A stretch of DNA of 64,000 nt from Zea mays (Eukaryota; Streptophyta; Magnoliopsida; Poales; Poaceae), in the NCBI RefSeq assembly GCF_902167145.1, contig NC_050098.1, positions 78,222,207-78,286,206 of the forward strand. The letters run 5' to 3'. Positions 30,975 to 43,500 of the stretch are shown here, piece by piece. Under the pieces are notes generated by a model that was not told where the DNA came from, ran no database searches, and worked only from the letters and a program-made list of their open reading frames with translations. A program made the translations under genes and the position numbers. The stretch's first letter is position 1; each line of letters begins with the position of its first letter.

Positions 30975-32881
30975 TATTGTGATGCCTCTGGCACTAGACT
31001 AGGTTGTGTCTTGATGCAAGACAACCGAGTCATTGCTTATGCCTCAAGAGCACTCAGGCCTCATGAGTAGAATTATCCCACTCATGACCTAGAGTTGGCA
31101 GCAGTGGTTCATGCATTAAAAATGTGGAGGCACTATTTGATGGGAACCCACTTCAACATCTTCACTGATCATAAGAGCCTTAAGTATATCTTTACTCAGG
31201 CTGATCTTAACATGAGACAGAGAAGATGGCTATAGCTGATCAAGGATTATGACCTGGAGGTACATTATCACCCAGGGAAGGCCAATGTGGTAGCTGTTGC
31301 CTTGAGTCAGAAGTTGCAATGTAATTGTGTTATGATGGATTCTCGTATTAACACCTTGTGTGATGAGTTGAGCAAGATGCAGATTGAAGTGATTCCTTTT
31401 GGTGCTTTGTCTCACATTTCTATTGAACCAGCTTTGCAAGACCAGATCATCATGGCCCAGCTCAGTGACAAGGGAGTGCAAATTATAAAGGAGAATCTCC
31501 ATCAGAAGACTGAGAAGTATAAATGTTTCCACCAAGATGGAAAGGGTATATTATGGTTTGAAAGCAGATTGGTGGTTCCTAAAAGCAAGGATCTCAAGAA
31601 GAAAATCTTGGATGAGGCTCATCTCTCCAAATTCTCCATGCATCCAGGGAGAACCAAAATGTACCATGATCTGAAGGCCTTGTATTGGTGGACCAGAATG
31701 AAGAGGGAGATATTCCAATATGTATCGGAATGTGACACCTATCAGAGGATAAAGGCAAACCACTTGAAATTAGCTGAAGCTTTGCAACCCCTGTCTATAC
31801 CTTCATGGAAATGGGATGACATCAGCATGGATTTCATTGTGGGTCTGCCCAACACCTCTCGTCATGATGACTCGATTTGGGTTATTGTGGACCTACTGAC
31901 GAAAGTGGCACATTTTCTCCCTGTGCACACCACTGATAAGGCTCAAATGTATGCAGAGTTATACATTGACCGGATCGTGTGTTTGCACGGATTGCCCTGG
32001 ACCATTGTTTCTTACCGAGGAGCCCCATTTGTTGCCAGATTTTTGGGAACAACTGCAAGAGTCTTTGGGAACCAAGCTAATTAGAAGCTCAGCTTACCAC
32101 CCACAGACTGATGGTCAGACTGAGAGGGTGAATCAAATTCTTGAAGATATGCTGAGAGCTTGTGCAATCGATTGTGGCAAGAGCTGGGATAAGCACCTCT
32201 CCTTGGCAGAGTTTGCTTATAACAACATTTATCAATCCAGCCTAAGGATGGCACCTTTTGAAGCTCTCTATGGAAGAAGGTGTAGAACACCACTCAATTG
32301 GTCTCAGCCTGGAGAGAGAAGTTTTTGGACCTGACTTAGTGACTGAAGCCGAAAGGAAGGTCAAACTAATCAGGAAGAATCTAGAAGCTGCTCAGGCCAG
32401 GCAAAAGAGTTACCATGATAAGATAAGGAAACCTCTCTAGTTCGAGGTGGGAGATTTCGTGTATTTGAAAGTATCACCCACCAAGGGAGTGCAGAGGTTT
32501 GGAATCAAAGGCAAGTTAGCCCCTCGTTACATTGGGCCTTATGAGATCATAGAAGCATGTGGACCCGTGGCATATAAATTGAAGTTACCTCCAAAAATGT
32601 CTACCATCCACAATGTGTTCCATGTATCTCAGCTGAAGAAGTGTGTTCGATTGCCGACCGTGATCATAGCAGAGCCAGAATTGGAAATAGAGCCAGATCT
32701 ATCGTACCAAGAGTACCCTTCCAAGATTCTAGATTGCAAGGAAAGATCAACTCGGGCTAAATCGATCAAGATGTATAAGATCCAATGGAGTAATCACTCA
32801 GAGGAAGAAGCTACTTGGGAGACTGAGGAATTCTTGCGATCCAACTTCCCCGATTGCCTATTTGAGGAAATTGGTACGTAA
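30470..32881 (+). pseudogene. pol: pol of element B, part 2 (RT end, RNase H, integrase, chromodomain), broken
   Basis: RT motifs FIDDIL and [12 protein letters not shown] are repeated from the duplication. Then RNase H ([30 protein letters not shown]), integrase zinc domain, catalytic core and a C-terminal chromodomain ([20 protein letters not shown]), ending at TAA 32879-32881. Damage: stops at 'LA-stop-PD', 'HE-stop-NY' and 'WL-stop-LI'; VVAVALS for the RNase H VVADALS; CDTYQR for the zinc-binding CDTCQR; VSYRGAPF for VSDRGAPF, which loses a catalytic Asp; and frameshifts near 32045 and 32320. The chromodomain in such elements steers integration to modified chromatin. Confidence 0.9.
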
Positions 32882-33126
32882 TCATACCCAACCCCTCCTC
32901 CTGCCCTTTGAATCTAAATTTCAAAAATATAATTTTAAATTAGAATGAAGTAATTATGAAGCAAAAATTAAAAGGACTTCCTTCTGAAGTTGCAAAGAGA
33001 TTGACATTCGAAGAGCAGTTTGCCCTAATAGTAGAACACCCACTTCTTGTAAGTCTCACCCTTCGCTTCACGCTGGGAGGACTCTGACCCGAATCTTGGG
33101 ACGATATTCCTTTAAGGGGGGAAGGT
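32882..33126 (+). other. Spacer and polypurine tract of element B with a 51-nt block shared with C
   Basis: No ordinary gene. 32970-33020 matches 53930-53980 of element C at 50 of 51 positions while flanking spacer is unalike. The tract AAGGGGGGAAGGT (33114-33126) directly precedes the LTR and primes plus-strand synthesis. Confidence 0.75.
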
Positions 33127-33987
33127 TGTGACACCCCAGTGTCACCTAGGGTTTCTCTTAGTGCTAACCCAGAAATCAACATTTCATGTGAGCCAAATTG
33201 AGCATGAAGCATCAAACTAACTTGAGAAGAAAAGATCTACTAAGTGTATATCTAAAGAATCATGTCCCAAACAAATAAGATTTTCAAAAAGGGAAACACA
33301 TTGAAACCCTAACACCAACCCTAATCAAGCTATCTAAGTAGAAATAAAGAAAAGGGGTAAAAGACCATTAGAAATATAAAATCATGGCTTAGGCCAATTA
33401 TAAACATTGAAATATACAAAATAAGCTACAATAAAGATTATGGAAGCTTGGCCAAAATAGTAAAATAAAAAATCCAATCAAGCTTCTCAAGTGAGGGTTC
33501 AATAGGGATTTCTGAAATTCAGAATCCTGAATTTCAGCCCTTGAGCCAAAGACCGAGCGTGTTCACCTTGATCCCTAGCTCCAATCCTAATGACCCCATT
33601 GACAAAATTGTGCCTAACTAACCCCTCTACCTCATACCAGATGTTGGCATCGGGATGCGTGCTCTGGACACATCAAACCCGGGATCTTCTCTCTGTGTGA
33701 GGCAGTGAGACAAACCCGATTTCTCCCCTCTCTATCTCTCGATCCATTCAGCAAAACCTGCAAGCCTCCACACACAAACGACAAAGGAATGTTAGGGGAA
33801 GAGATCTCTCAACAGGATCATGGCCATAATCTCAAAGATTTGGAGCCAATCCACGCTTGAACTCGACCTCTCTCTGCGTTGCCTCGTGCTCGATGCCATG
33901 CCAGGCACCAGATCGCACACTGGCGTTCGCCCACACACACCCCGAGCGCTTGTTAGAGCCTCGCCCTCGACCGCGCACGCTCGCGCC

Positions 33988-33993
33988 TATAAA
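33988..33993 (+). promoter_or_regulatory. TATA box of 3' LTR B
   Basis: CGCGCCTATAAAGCCTTC, in the same context as in the 5' LTR and about 860 bp from the LTR start. Confidence 0.7.
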
Positions 33994-36900
33994 GCCTTCT
34001 CGGGCGCGCCTTACCTCACCCCGTGCTCACCTTCGCCGGCCTGATGCCCCTCCTTAGCTCCGGCGAGCTCTCTTCCGCCCGCCATTGCCACCCGAGCCTC
34101 GGCCACCGTGGCCAGCTCACTCTGGTCACTTCCAAGCTGCGCCATCCACTCGGTTAGCTTCGCCAAGAGCTTGTGAAGCTTCCCAAGCTCTCGGACCCGG
34201 CAGAACTTCGCTGGAGAACCAAGATCGTCCTCGTCGTACTTTGGCCGCCCGCCTGCGCGCGTAGACCAAGCAATCCGATGAGTCGTTCTTCAATTCATCG
34301 CGCGCACACCTTCCTTGATCCCTGGTGAAGCTCTCTGACCCGTTTGATTGGTCAATTGTGCCCTAGATAGGCCGGACTCCTCGCCGCCGACGAGCTCCCC
34401 CGCCTGCGCACGTGGACCGGACGACTCCGACCATTCCCAACGGCGACCCGCACATCGCCGTGACCCTCAAGACCTCCCCTACACCCTCGGCCACCTCACC
34501 GGAGCAGTCTCGCCACCGGTAAGCCCCTCCGCCCTTTCCTCCACCACGAGAACTGTTTAATTTGGGGGAAGGACCTAGGGTTAGGTTTAGAGGAACCCCA
34601 GGGGGTTTTCTGAGCCGCCAGCGACACATTTGAATAGTAACCCAAGGACTAGTCTGTAAGGAATTTTGAAAACAGCCGCCAGGGACCCCAATGCAAAGTC
34701 GTCTTCCATTTAATCATTTCTGTTTAATCTTTTTAATGAACAGAGAACTTAGGAAATTCATTACTTGAGAAATATTTAACCAAAAATTGTCAAACTAATT
34801 TTGCTGGATTCTAAATATTATGGACTACCAATTAAAAATACTAAACCTCATGCTTTCAGTTTTAAATTTTAAAGTTTGAAATTAATTACAGAAACTAACC
34901 AAACCTTGTTAAATGAAAGAAAAATTGTTATGCTTCTATGTTGAACCTAAGAAAATATGTAGATGTTCAAACCCCATTTAAGCACTGTTTAAAAATAGTG
35001 AGAACCCCAGTATGAAAATTTAAGTAGGGATATCTATTAAAAGCCATTTTACCCAAAACTTAGGAAAATCAGAATGGCATTAAAAAAATAATGAACAATG
35101 AGTGCAATTATTTTTCCTAGCCTACTTGAGCAACATAGAACCTAGGAAAAATAAAGGGACCTCTAGTCCAGAACAGAATCAAAGTGAAATGCCTTATTAG
35201 GCATTAATAAAACCAGAAAAACAATTATTAGAATTATAAAAACAATTTCAAAATTAATTATAAAAATCCAGTGGACTTGTAACCACTAGAACTCCACTAC
35301 AAAAATGATAAACACCCCAGCTGCAATAATGGGCAAATAAATTTTTGCTAGATCAATAATGAGATAGGCCACTAGAGAAAAATGCAAAACCCAATTGGAA
35401 GCTGCAAAATAATGCCATTGCCAATACTTCATGAAAAAGGCCATTTAATCCAAATAATTCCTACCCTTAAGCAAAAAGATGCCAAACTTCTGAATGATTG
35501 CCCTTGCACAAGAAGAAGCTAGGAAAAATCAGAAATCTGTTGTTTGATATTTTTCAAATATAGTGGTAGTAGAAAGCACTCCTTTGGCTAGAAAATTTAG
35601 AAAATCATAGCAAAGTAACTAATAAGTATTAATGGCTAAAAGTTTGTACAAAGTCATGTCATAACATCGAAATGCCAGCAAAAATAAGTCTTATAGAATA
35701 ACCTACAGTTAAAAGGTAGCTGTAGTTTAAAACACCCCTTCTGCCCCAATATTTGATAATTTTGTCCAGAAAGAACTATTCACTTTTTGAGCCCCAAATA
35801 TTAGGACAGAGAATTATACACCAGTAAGAAGCTCCTGAAATTTTTGTAGAATTTTGGGAAATTTATTAAGACAACTTGTAGTTCAAACCCACTCTAAAAA
35901 CATAAAAGAATAGAGGGAAAGAATATGAAAGATAAACCTCGCCCCAATAAGTTCAACTAGAAATCTGGGCAATTTCTCACTAAGACCTTAAAAAGAATTC
36001 AGTGGAACATCAAAATCAACTGACCACTTAGCTTAACTGAGTGTGATCTAAATTACTAAGTATAACACCAAGAATCTTTAATAGCAAGATTAAACTCTAT
36101 CTGATTTAAGTGGAACTTTCACCATCGAAGTTTAATTGCTAAAGCACATATCATATCATGCATGTATCTTACTCATTGCATTCGTTAGATTGTAATCTAG
36201 CTGACGGAGAGTACGTGCTCATCCCCGAGCAAGGAACTGTCCAAGAGGAAGACCAGGAGCAAGCTCCCGAGGCTGCCATCGAGGATCTCCCCGCAGCCCC
36301 AGCTATTGAAGGCAAGCCCCAGTTTTTATGCATAACTGTATTTATATATGCTACTTTACTACACTTAATGCTTGTAGGATTGTATTATGCACTTAAGTGT
36401 AGGAGTTGCTTGAAACCTCTAGTTGCATGAACTTAGGATTCCTTTTGAGTTGGATACTAGTATGCTAGGTCGAGTAGCTGCTTTGCTATTCAGGATCTCG
36501 GTAGAAGTCGAGTGATTTTTCTAGCACTCGCGCGAGGTCAGGAATTGATTGTATTCATCTTGATAACAGGATATATGTTGGTCTATGGACTTGGATCCAG
36601 GGAGGATGCCTTGTCCATAAGACGGCAAAAAGGAATTAAGGATTAATGTGTGGATACCTGAGTCAAGCTTTTAAACGTACTAAGCACATGTCGGGAAATA
36701 TGGTAACCGGTAAACCTAGTACCTAAGTGAAGCCGGACACAGACTTTATCCCTCACTTGTCCTGAGACTGGGTCTCCCATGCTAGCTATGGTGGGTACAA
36801 GTGCGGTCACTGCACGGCAGCAGCCGGGGTCAGTGGAGCATTGTATGCCAAGGCGGTGAGCCCTGGCCGCGAATGGGGAATCGATGGGGACGGTTGACAT

Positions 36901-37385
36901 GTGTGGGGACGGAGTGCCTTGACATGTCGTGTGTTTAGGTTTACCTTGCAAGGATAAAAACTCGATTCGAATCGTCTGCTTCTTGCAGCTAATGAGACTG
37001 CTTGACCCCTTTTACTACATTGAGTAAGAAGTAAAATGAGGTTTACATGAGATAACTTGTTGATTGTACTAAGTGCTTGTTACCATGTATGCTTATAAAG
37101 AGCAAACTTAGCTAATCTAATGAGACTATAAATTGAAAAGCTATAACTTGATTTTAGATACAGCTAGTGCTTTTGGCAAACCAAACCCCCTCAGCCAAAC
37201 AGTTGCATGGTCTAGAGGTAGAGGAGTAGTTTCCTCACACTGGGTAAGTCTAGCTAAGTATTAGTATACTCAGCCTTGCTTGTGGCATAATTTTGCAGGT
37301 ACGCTTCAGGACATGGTTGATACTGTGACTTGGCCTACCACCCTGCCACCGGGTTGGACGGTCAAGTGGGATGCTACTCCAGCAG

Positions 37386-38027
37386 TGTTGGGGACCTTCG
37401 GCATCCGAAGGTCCTCAAAAACAGGATTTAACAGTATTTCTGGAGTATAATGTGTGAACAGGTATCTTCGGACTCAAGTCGGCATCACAGTAAACCAGAA
37501 TAACACGAAGGTTGGCGCAGCGCCGAAGGTGTGAGCAAGAATGCTTCGGCGTGACAGCAAAAAGTGAAACCGACTTAAAGATGAAAAGGCTATTTAGACC
37601 TCGACAGATTACTATAGAATTATTATCAAGTGTAAAGGGCATGAATGTAATTTTGTATGGGTTGTGTCCCGTGCCTATAAATAGGTGAACAGTACCCCCG
37701 TACTGTTCACGCTGACTTGGCATTCGCTTTTTGCGTCACGCTTGTACTATCATCTCCTTCCAGTTGGAGGTACACTTGTAACTCAACGATATTTCTGTTT
37801 ATGTCTGATAGTAATATATAATTGTTTATGTTGTCTTTTATATTCCTTACATTTCATCCTTCGTCATTGTATAATGAATTTATGAAGGTACGCCCTTCAT
37901 AACCTTCGTCCGAAAATCATTATATCCCAAGGGAAATAATGCTTCGAAGGACGAAGGACTTTAACGATTAACATTTTCTATGTTGCCTTGTTCTTAATTT
38001 CTAGTATTTGAGAACAAGTCCCCAACA
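37386..38027 (+). repeat. 5' LTR of zeon-2 (642 bp)
   Basis: TGTTGGGGACC to CCCCAACA. Near the start is the inverted repeat GGACCTTCGG/CCGAAGGTCC (37392-37401, 37405-37414). Confidence 0.95.
37676..37710 (+). promoter_or_regulatory. TATA box and adjoining perfect inverted repeat, zeon-2 LTR
   Basis: TATAAATA (37676-37683) is followed at 37685 by GTGAACAGTAC, a CCCC loop, and GTACTGTTCAC ending at 37710. The same arms with a different loop (GGGA in plus-strand reading) are in zeon-1, so the arms are kept while the loop varies. Confidence 0.7.
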
Positions 38028-38039
38028 TTGGCGCCCACC
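38028..38039 (+). promoter_or_regulatory. Primer-binding site, zeon-2
   Basis: TTGGCGCCCACC immediately after the LTR end, identical to zeon-1. Confidence 0.65.
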
Positions 38040-38101
38040 TCCGGTGAACTCACTTCCACTCTGAGTTTTTTGAACACCTTCGGCGATCATAAACCTTCGT
38101 T

Positions 38102-39619
38102 ATGGCGCCGAAGAAAGCTTCAGCGACTGGGGCTGCAGCTCTGCAACCACTGGACCACAATCAGGAGACAGTCTCCCTTCGGGAGGCCCGAAGCCAGAAA
38201 AGGAAGGCTGTCAGCCCGACACCACCAGAGGACGAGATAGATCAAGAAATCAGAGATATGGAGATGCTTCATCAACAAGTACAGAGGAAGAAAGAAAAGA
38301 TGGCCAGGCTAGCTGAACTGCAGAGGCAGATCGATGAAGCCTCTGAAGAAGTTCGTCATCTTGCCCAGGATGAGCAGCACCGAAGGCCTCAGCACCAAGA
38401 CCTTCATCAGGAGGGTTTTCCCAACGAAGATGACTGGTATGACAATTTCCATCATGGGAATTTTGTTTTTGATGATGCTTCTCCTCTGTCCGCTGAGCTG
38501 CAGGCTACACCTTGGCCTCCGTCCTACAAGCCGCCTCAGCTTCCCGTATTCGATGGCCACTTAGACCCAAAGCAGTTTTTGATGAGCTACGAAGCAACAG
38601 TATCTTCGTATGGTGGCAATGCTTCAGTCATGGCCAAATCTTTCGTTATGGCTGTCAGGAGTGTTGCTCAAACCTGGTATTCCTCCCTTCGACCAGGAAC
38701 GATCACTTCATGGCAGAAGCTGAAGGACTTGTTGTTAACTAGCTTCCAAGGGTTTCAGACGAAGCCGGTCACTGCTCAGGCTCTGTTCCAGTGCACCCAG
38801 GATCACGAAGAATACCTTCAGGCGTATGTCCGAAGGTTCTTGCGTTTGAGGGCACAGGCACCAACGGTGCCCAATGAAATTGTCATTGAGGCCATGATCA
38901 AGGGGCTTCGGCCAGGACCGTCAGCTCAGTACTTCGCTAGGAAGCCCCCTCAAACTTTGGAGAAGCTGCTCCAGAAGATGGACGAGTACATTCGGGCCGA
39001 TAATGATTTTCGCCAAAGAAGGGAGGAGGCCTTCAGGTTTTCTGAAATGACCAGGGGCTTCGGAGGGAGGTTCTACCCGAGGCACGTTAGATCAATTCAT
39101 AACTCCACACAAAATGATGATAGAGGGAGCCAACAGCAAAGGCCACAATGTTCCTCACATGCTTCGGGGCAACAGCAAGGCTCCTTCCGACCACCAGCTC
39201 CAAGAGGCAGAGGCGCCAGGGGCTTCGGAGGAAGATTTGGTGATCAACCGAGAAGAATCTTTTGCTTATTCTGTGGTGAGAACAAAGGTCATACCACCAG
39301 GATGTGCCATGTTACCATCCAGAAGCAAAAAGAAATAGCCGAAGCGGCAGCACAACAGGCTCAGCCGAAGCAGGTCATGCACACTGCTTCGTATCACTCG
39401 CCTTACATCCCAGAGTATGTAGGCAATCACCCTGCAGTTTCTGTTGCCTCGGCGAGTCAACCTCAGGCTTCCTGGCAACAACCTCCGCCTCCACCACCGC
39501 TGCAACAAGGCCAGCAGCCAGAAGGGAGCCAATATGCTCCACACCAAAGGGACTTCAGAGAGCAATCCGAAGCTCGCACAGTCAACAACACTGTGCCAGA
39601 GTCAAAGCACATCTATTGA
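38102..39619 (+). CDS. gag: Gag of zeon-2 (505 aa, intact)
   Basis: Starts at ATG 38102 (MAPKKASATGAAAL), the first ATG after the primer site. Coiled coil at about residues 45-95, the retrotransposon gag domain (QLPVFDGHLDPKQFLMSYEA; WYSSLRPGTITSWQKLKDLL), GRGARGFGGRFG, and a zinc knuckle CLFCGENKGHTTRMC (C-X2-C-X5-H-X4-C, one residue longer than canonical). The tail is Gln/Pro-rich. No stop or shift interrupts it, so this is the intact protein of the pair. It would assemble cytoplasmic particles and package element RNA. AATAAA at 39670-39675 may end the transcript. Confidence 0.92.
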   Translation: MAPKKASATGAAALQPLDHNQETVSLREARSQKRKAVSPTPPEDEIDQEIRDMEMLHQQVQRKKEKMARLAELQRQIDEASEEVRHLAQDEQHRRPQHQDLHQEGFPNEDDWYDNFHHGNFVFDDASPLSAELQATPWPPSYKPPQLPVFDGHLDPKQFLMSYEATVSSYGGNASVMAKSFVMAVRSVAQTWYSSLRPGTITSWQKLKDLLLTSFQGFQTKPVTAQALFQCTQDHEEYLQAYVRRFLRLRAQAPTVPNEIVIEAMIKGLRPGPSAQYFARKPPQTLEKLLQKMDEYIRADNDFRQRREEAFRFSEMTRGFGGRFYPRHVRSIHNSTQNDDRGSQQQRPQCSSHASGQQQGSFRPPAPRGRGARGFGGRFGDQPRRIFCLFCGENKGHTTRMCHVTIQKQKEIAEAAAQQAQPKQVMHTASYHSPYIPEYVGNHPAVSVASASQPQASWQQPPPPPPLQQGQQPEGSQYAPHQRDFREQSEARTVNNTVPESKHIY

Positions 39620-40564
39620 CAAATATCCTACCTTAATAGCAATCTTTTTCATTCAGTTTTATTTTCTGTAATAAAGGACATTGTTCAGGTTTCATGTAAA
39701 TAGTTTCATTGATTCCCACAAGGAAAATACATTTTCTTCACAGGCTCAAATTGTTGAAAGACTTGTGACAACAAAGAGGACCTTCGAATTATCGAAAATT
39801 CTTCGAAGTAACAAAAAGTCGTTCTAAGGAACGCTGAGTAAGTTTGCCGAAGTCACAAAAAGCCGCTCTAGAGGGAGCGCAGTGTAAGTTTTCTGCTCCA
39901 AAGTCGTTCCAAAGGGAATGCAGAGCATACAGCGAAAAGTCAACGCTGATACCGCCTAAGTAAAAGGCGAAGCGTGAAAAGTCAACGTGAATACCGCTGA
40001 AAGTAAAAGGCGAAGAAGCTCCTAAGGGAGGCTTACAGCGAAAAATAAACGTTGATTCCGCTGAAGTAAAAGGCGAAGAAGCTCCTAAGGGAGGCTTGTA
40101 AAAGATTATATGTTTTATTGCAGGGATGCGTGTGCATCTTCGGAATAAGCATCGCCTCATATAACATAACATCATCGCATCATTTCGCATAGCATAAGCA
40201 TCATACATCATGTTGCATATGGCACAAGAGGTGGACACAATATTAATCTACAGAAGAACGCTTTGAAAAAAGGGAAAAAAATCATAATGTCACAAGGAGA
40301 TACATTATTGATCTTTGGAAGCATAGCTTCGGAAAATATTTTCACGAAGCCTGGATATTATTCATCAGAACACTGGATACTGTTGAAAAATTCTTCTTCA
40401 CGAAGCATGAAAAGAAGGGAAGGTGTTTTTTCGTCAAAGACTCAAAAGAGGTACGTGTAAAGTTTCATGCATCGTAAAGAATTAGGCAAGAAAAACAGGT
40501 ATATTACATTCAGGGTTACAAAATGTTACAATATATTACATTTCAGAAGTTTTTATAATAATAC
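39620..40564. repeat. Gap between the convergent zeon-2 genes, with tandem repeats
   Basis: No gene. AATAAA at 39670-39675. From about 39816 to 39930, words like AAAGTCGTTCTAAGGAACGC recur with local inverted repeats. From about 39932 to 40101, roughly three units of 45-60 bp share GCGAAAAGTCAACG and AAAAGGCGAAG. Around 40160-40215, CAT-rich runs occur. This stretch is missing from zeon-1. Confidence 0.7.
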
Positions 40565-43500
40565 TTAATCCTCTCTCAAAACGACTTCTGCAGCCTCGTT
40601 TAGGAGCCGATTGACGACTTCGTCCATAATAGCTTCAGCCATCTTTTTTATTTCGTCGTCTCCTTTCGGCTGGGGGTCCGAAGGGGCTTTAGCAGAATCT
40701 GAAGTAGAACAGAATACGGCTACATTGCTATGACAAATTGCAAACGAATCTTAAAATCTAAAATTACAACACAATAAAAACTATTAGATAATACCTAATT
40801 GACGTTCGGGCTCTGCGCTCTTCTCAGCAGCTTCGGCTACTTCTCTAGCATCGTGAATGCCCTTTTCGCTTCTTTGAATAATCTCTCGGGCCATTTCTCG
40901 GCCACCATTATCCCAGATATCGGTGAAAAATTTTCCACCAACCATGCTAGCTTCGGCCGATGGATCCTTTGCATCTTCGAAGGAAAAAGCACCTTCGGAT
41001 TGCGCTAGAATCTTTACATGTTCACAGCCTTTTCTCTCTAAAATGGTGGCAATTCCTCTGGCACCCGAGAAGGCACATATATCTCCACGGCTATTTAAAA
41101 TTTCTTCGAAGGCTTCAGCTTCGTGGTCGATCCACTCGATGGAACCTTCGGGATTGCCTCTCGTAAAGTTTTCCTCACTTGAGAACGCGTCGACCTTGGC
41201 GAAGCTAGCCTTTAACTTCTTAACACATTCTATAGATTTGTTATAGCATCTCTTCTTGGACGACCGAAGCTCTTCAACAGTTCCTTCTAAGTGATCTGCC
41301 CATTGGTCGCTGAGTTCTCGCTTTGTTTCTTCAAGTATACGTTCTTCCTTGGCTCTGGCCAGTTGTTTCCGAAGATCTTCAAGTTCGCGTTTATGAGCTT
41401 CAGCTTGACCTTTAAAAGCAGCTTCGTTTTCCTTTATTTTATTTATCAATGAGTGTAATATTTTATCTTTCTCGAGACCTTCGTTCCTCAGTTCAATTAC
41501 TTCAGAACGAAGGTTGCTCAGGGCTATAGTACACCCTTCGTCTTCAGCATCTTTCTGTGCCCGGAGGGCATTGCTAAGTATCAGGCCCTGCAAAGAGAAA
41601 TATGTGTGTGTCAATAGGTTTAAACAAACGAAATTTTTTTTGTCTTAACAAAAAATGCAAAGATCCATTTGCTGCACCTTCAAGCTATTATATGCCAGGC
41701 TGTCGGCCAAATCATTTTTCGATAGCACTGAGAGCCCGTCTTCCAGTGTTGGGAATCTGAAGCTCTTGCTCATCTCCCGACAGACAGAAATCTCTTTGCT
41801 GTCAGGGAGACAATACAAAAAGTCTTCTTCTCCACTGCCATTGAATATTAATGCCCCCTTTGGATACTTCAGTTTTTTGGCGTAAAGTTGGGCCTCTTGT
41901 TTTTCTTTTTCTGATAGTTGTTTCCCCGAAGCATGGCGAATAATATAATCAAGGACTTTGGGGGATGCTTCGGGTGCAGCAGCACTGATTTCTTCAACAA
42001 AAGTTGGCTCTGAAATTTTTTCTTCCTCGAATTCCAGGGATTTTATTTTCGTAGGTTCTGAGGACCCAGCTTCGGCTTCAGTTTCTTGCTCTGGAGCTTT
42101 AGTATCAGAGACTTCAGTTTTTTCTTCGGGGATAACAACAGTCTCCTTCGGAGGTGTGCTTGAAGATTTAATTGTCTCCAGAACATCTAGCACATTGACC
42201 ATTCTCTTCCTTTTTGGAGTTACTGCTCGCACCTTTTGGTTTTTTACTGACTCAATATTTGCTGCAGGACTTAAAACTTCTGATGTTTTTGATCCCTCAG
42301 TTGCTCTTTTTACTTCTTCCATTTTTTCTGTGGACGGCGCTTCGGCCTTTTCTTTCGTTTCTGATAACAAAATCTTTGATTGTTCCAATACTATCTTTGT
42401 TGGCACTTCGGCCGTTTCTGCGACTTCTGGCAGCAGGGTTGGCTCGGTTGGTTTTTCAGCTTCGGTGGCCGAAGAGGTTTCTCCGGTAAACTCAGGCACC
42501 GAAGCTGGTTCAATATAGCGCGGCCGATGTGTGAGGACCTTTATCTTCTTTCTTTTCGGTTCTGGCTCGATAGGAGCAGTTGCAGCTTCTTCTTTTGCAG
42601 AGGTTGTGTTTTTTCTCTTCTGCCTTCGAATGGGATAGCAATAGTCAGGGTAGACAAACCCGATTGCATCAAATACCCGATTCAGCCTCTTCTTTTTTCG
42701 GCCTCCGAAGGCTGCTGACATTGCAGTGTCTTCGGCCTTCGAATAGGTCCCAAGCAGCTCATCACTTAAATTTTCAATGCTTTTTAACCAGTCATCATCT
42801 GGCTCAACGAATTTATCTCCAAACTTAAAAGTGTACTTCAACCTGATAAGTCCACCTTCGTCGGCCTCTCTTATGGTTTCTTGTGGCATTTCCCATTTCT
42901 CCGCGAGCGGCCATACCCTGAAGGCAATATGTTCTTGTACTAAGTCTCTCGTTCCAATAAAAGAACAGATAACGCCGAAGGCCCTCTGGCATTCTTCGGC
43001 AGCTTCATTCATTTCAACCTTCGGCCTCCGAAGGCCGAAGCTTTGCCAAATAGGGCGCATAATTATACCCTTGATATCTTCTCGTACTGTCAGATCATTC
43101 TTCACATAAAACCATTCTGTCATCCAGTCGTCGGGCCATCTCTTCCGAAAGGTTGGCACGGGGCAGCTTGACCCGGACCGAGAAACGAAACTGTAGCAGC
43201 CAAAATTATTGTGATATTGTTCCTTACCCCAAGGTTTTGTTTCGTATGATAATTCGTGTATATTGCAGAAGCTTTTTGCATCAGGCTTCAGACCTTGGCT
43301 TCTCACGGCCCACACGAAGATATTCAGCCTTATAATTGCCTCGGGGGTAAGTTGATGGAGATAGACTTCGAATATTTTCAGCACCTCTACAACGAAGCTG
43401 CTCAAGGGAAATCGCAGTCCAGCTTTCAAAAAGCTTCGGTACACTACGACTTCATTCTCTTCAGGGTGTGGGCAAGTTTTTTCCCCTTCGTCGGTCCTCA

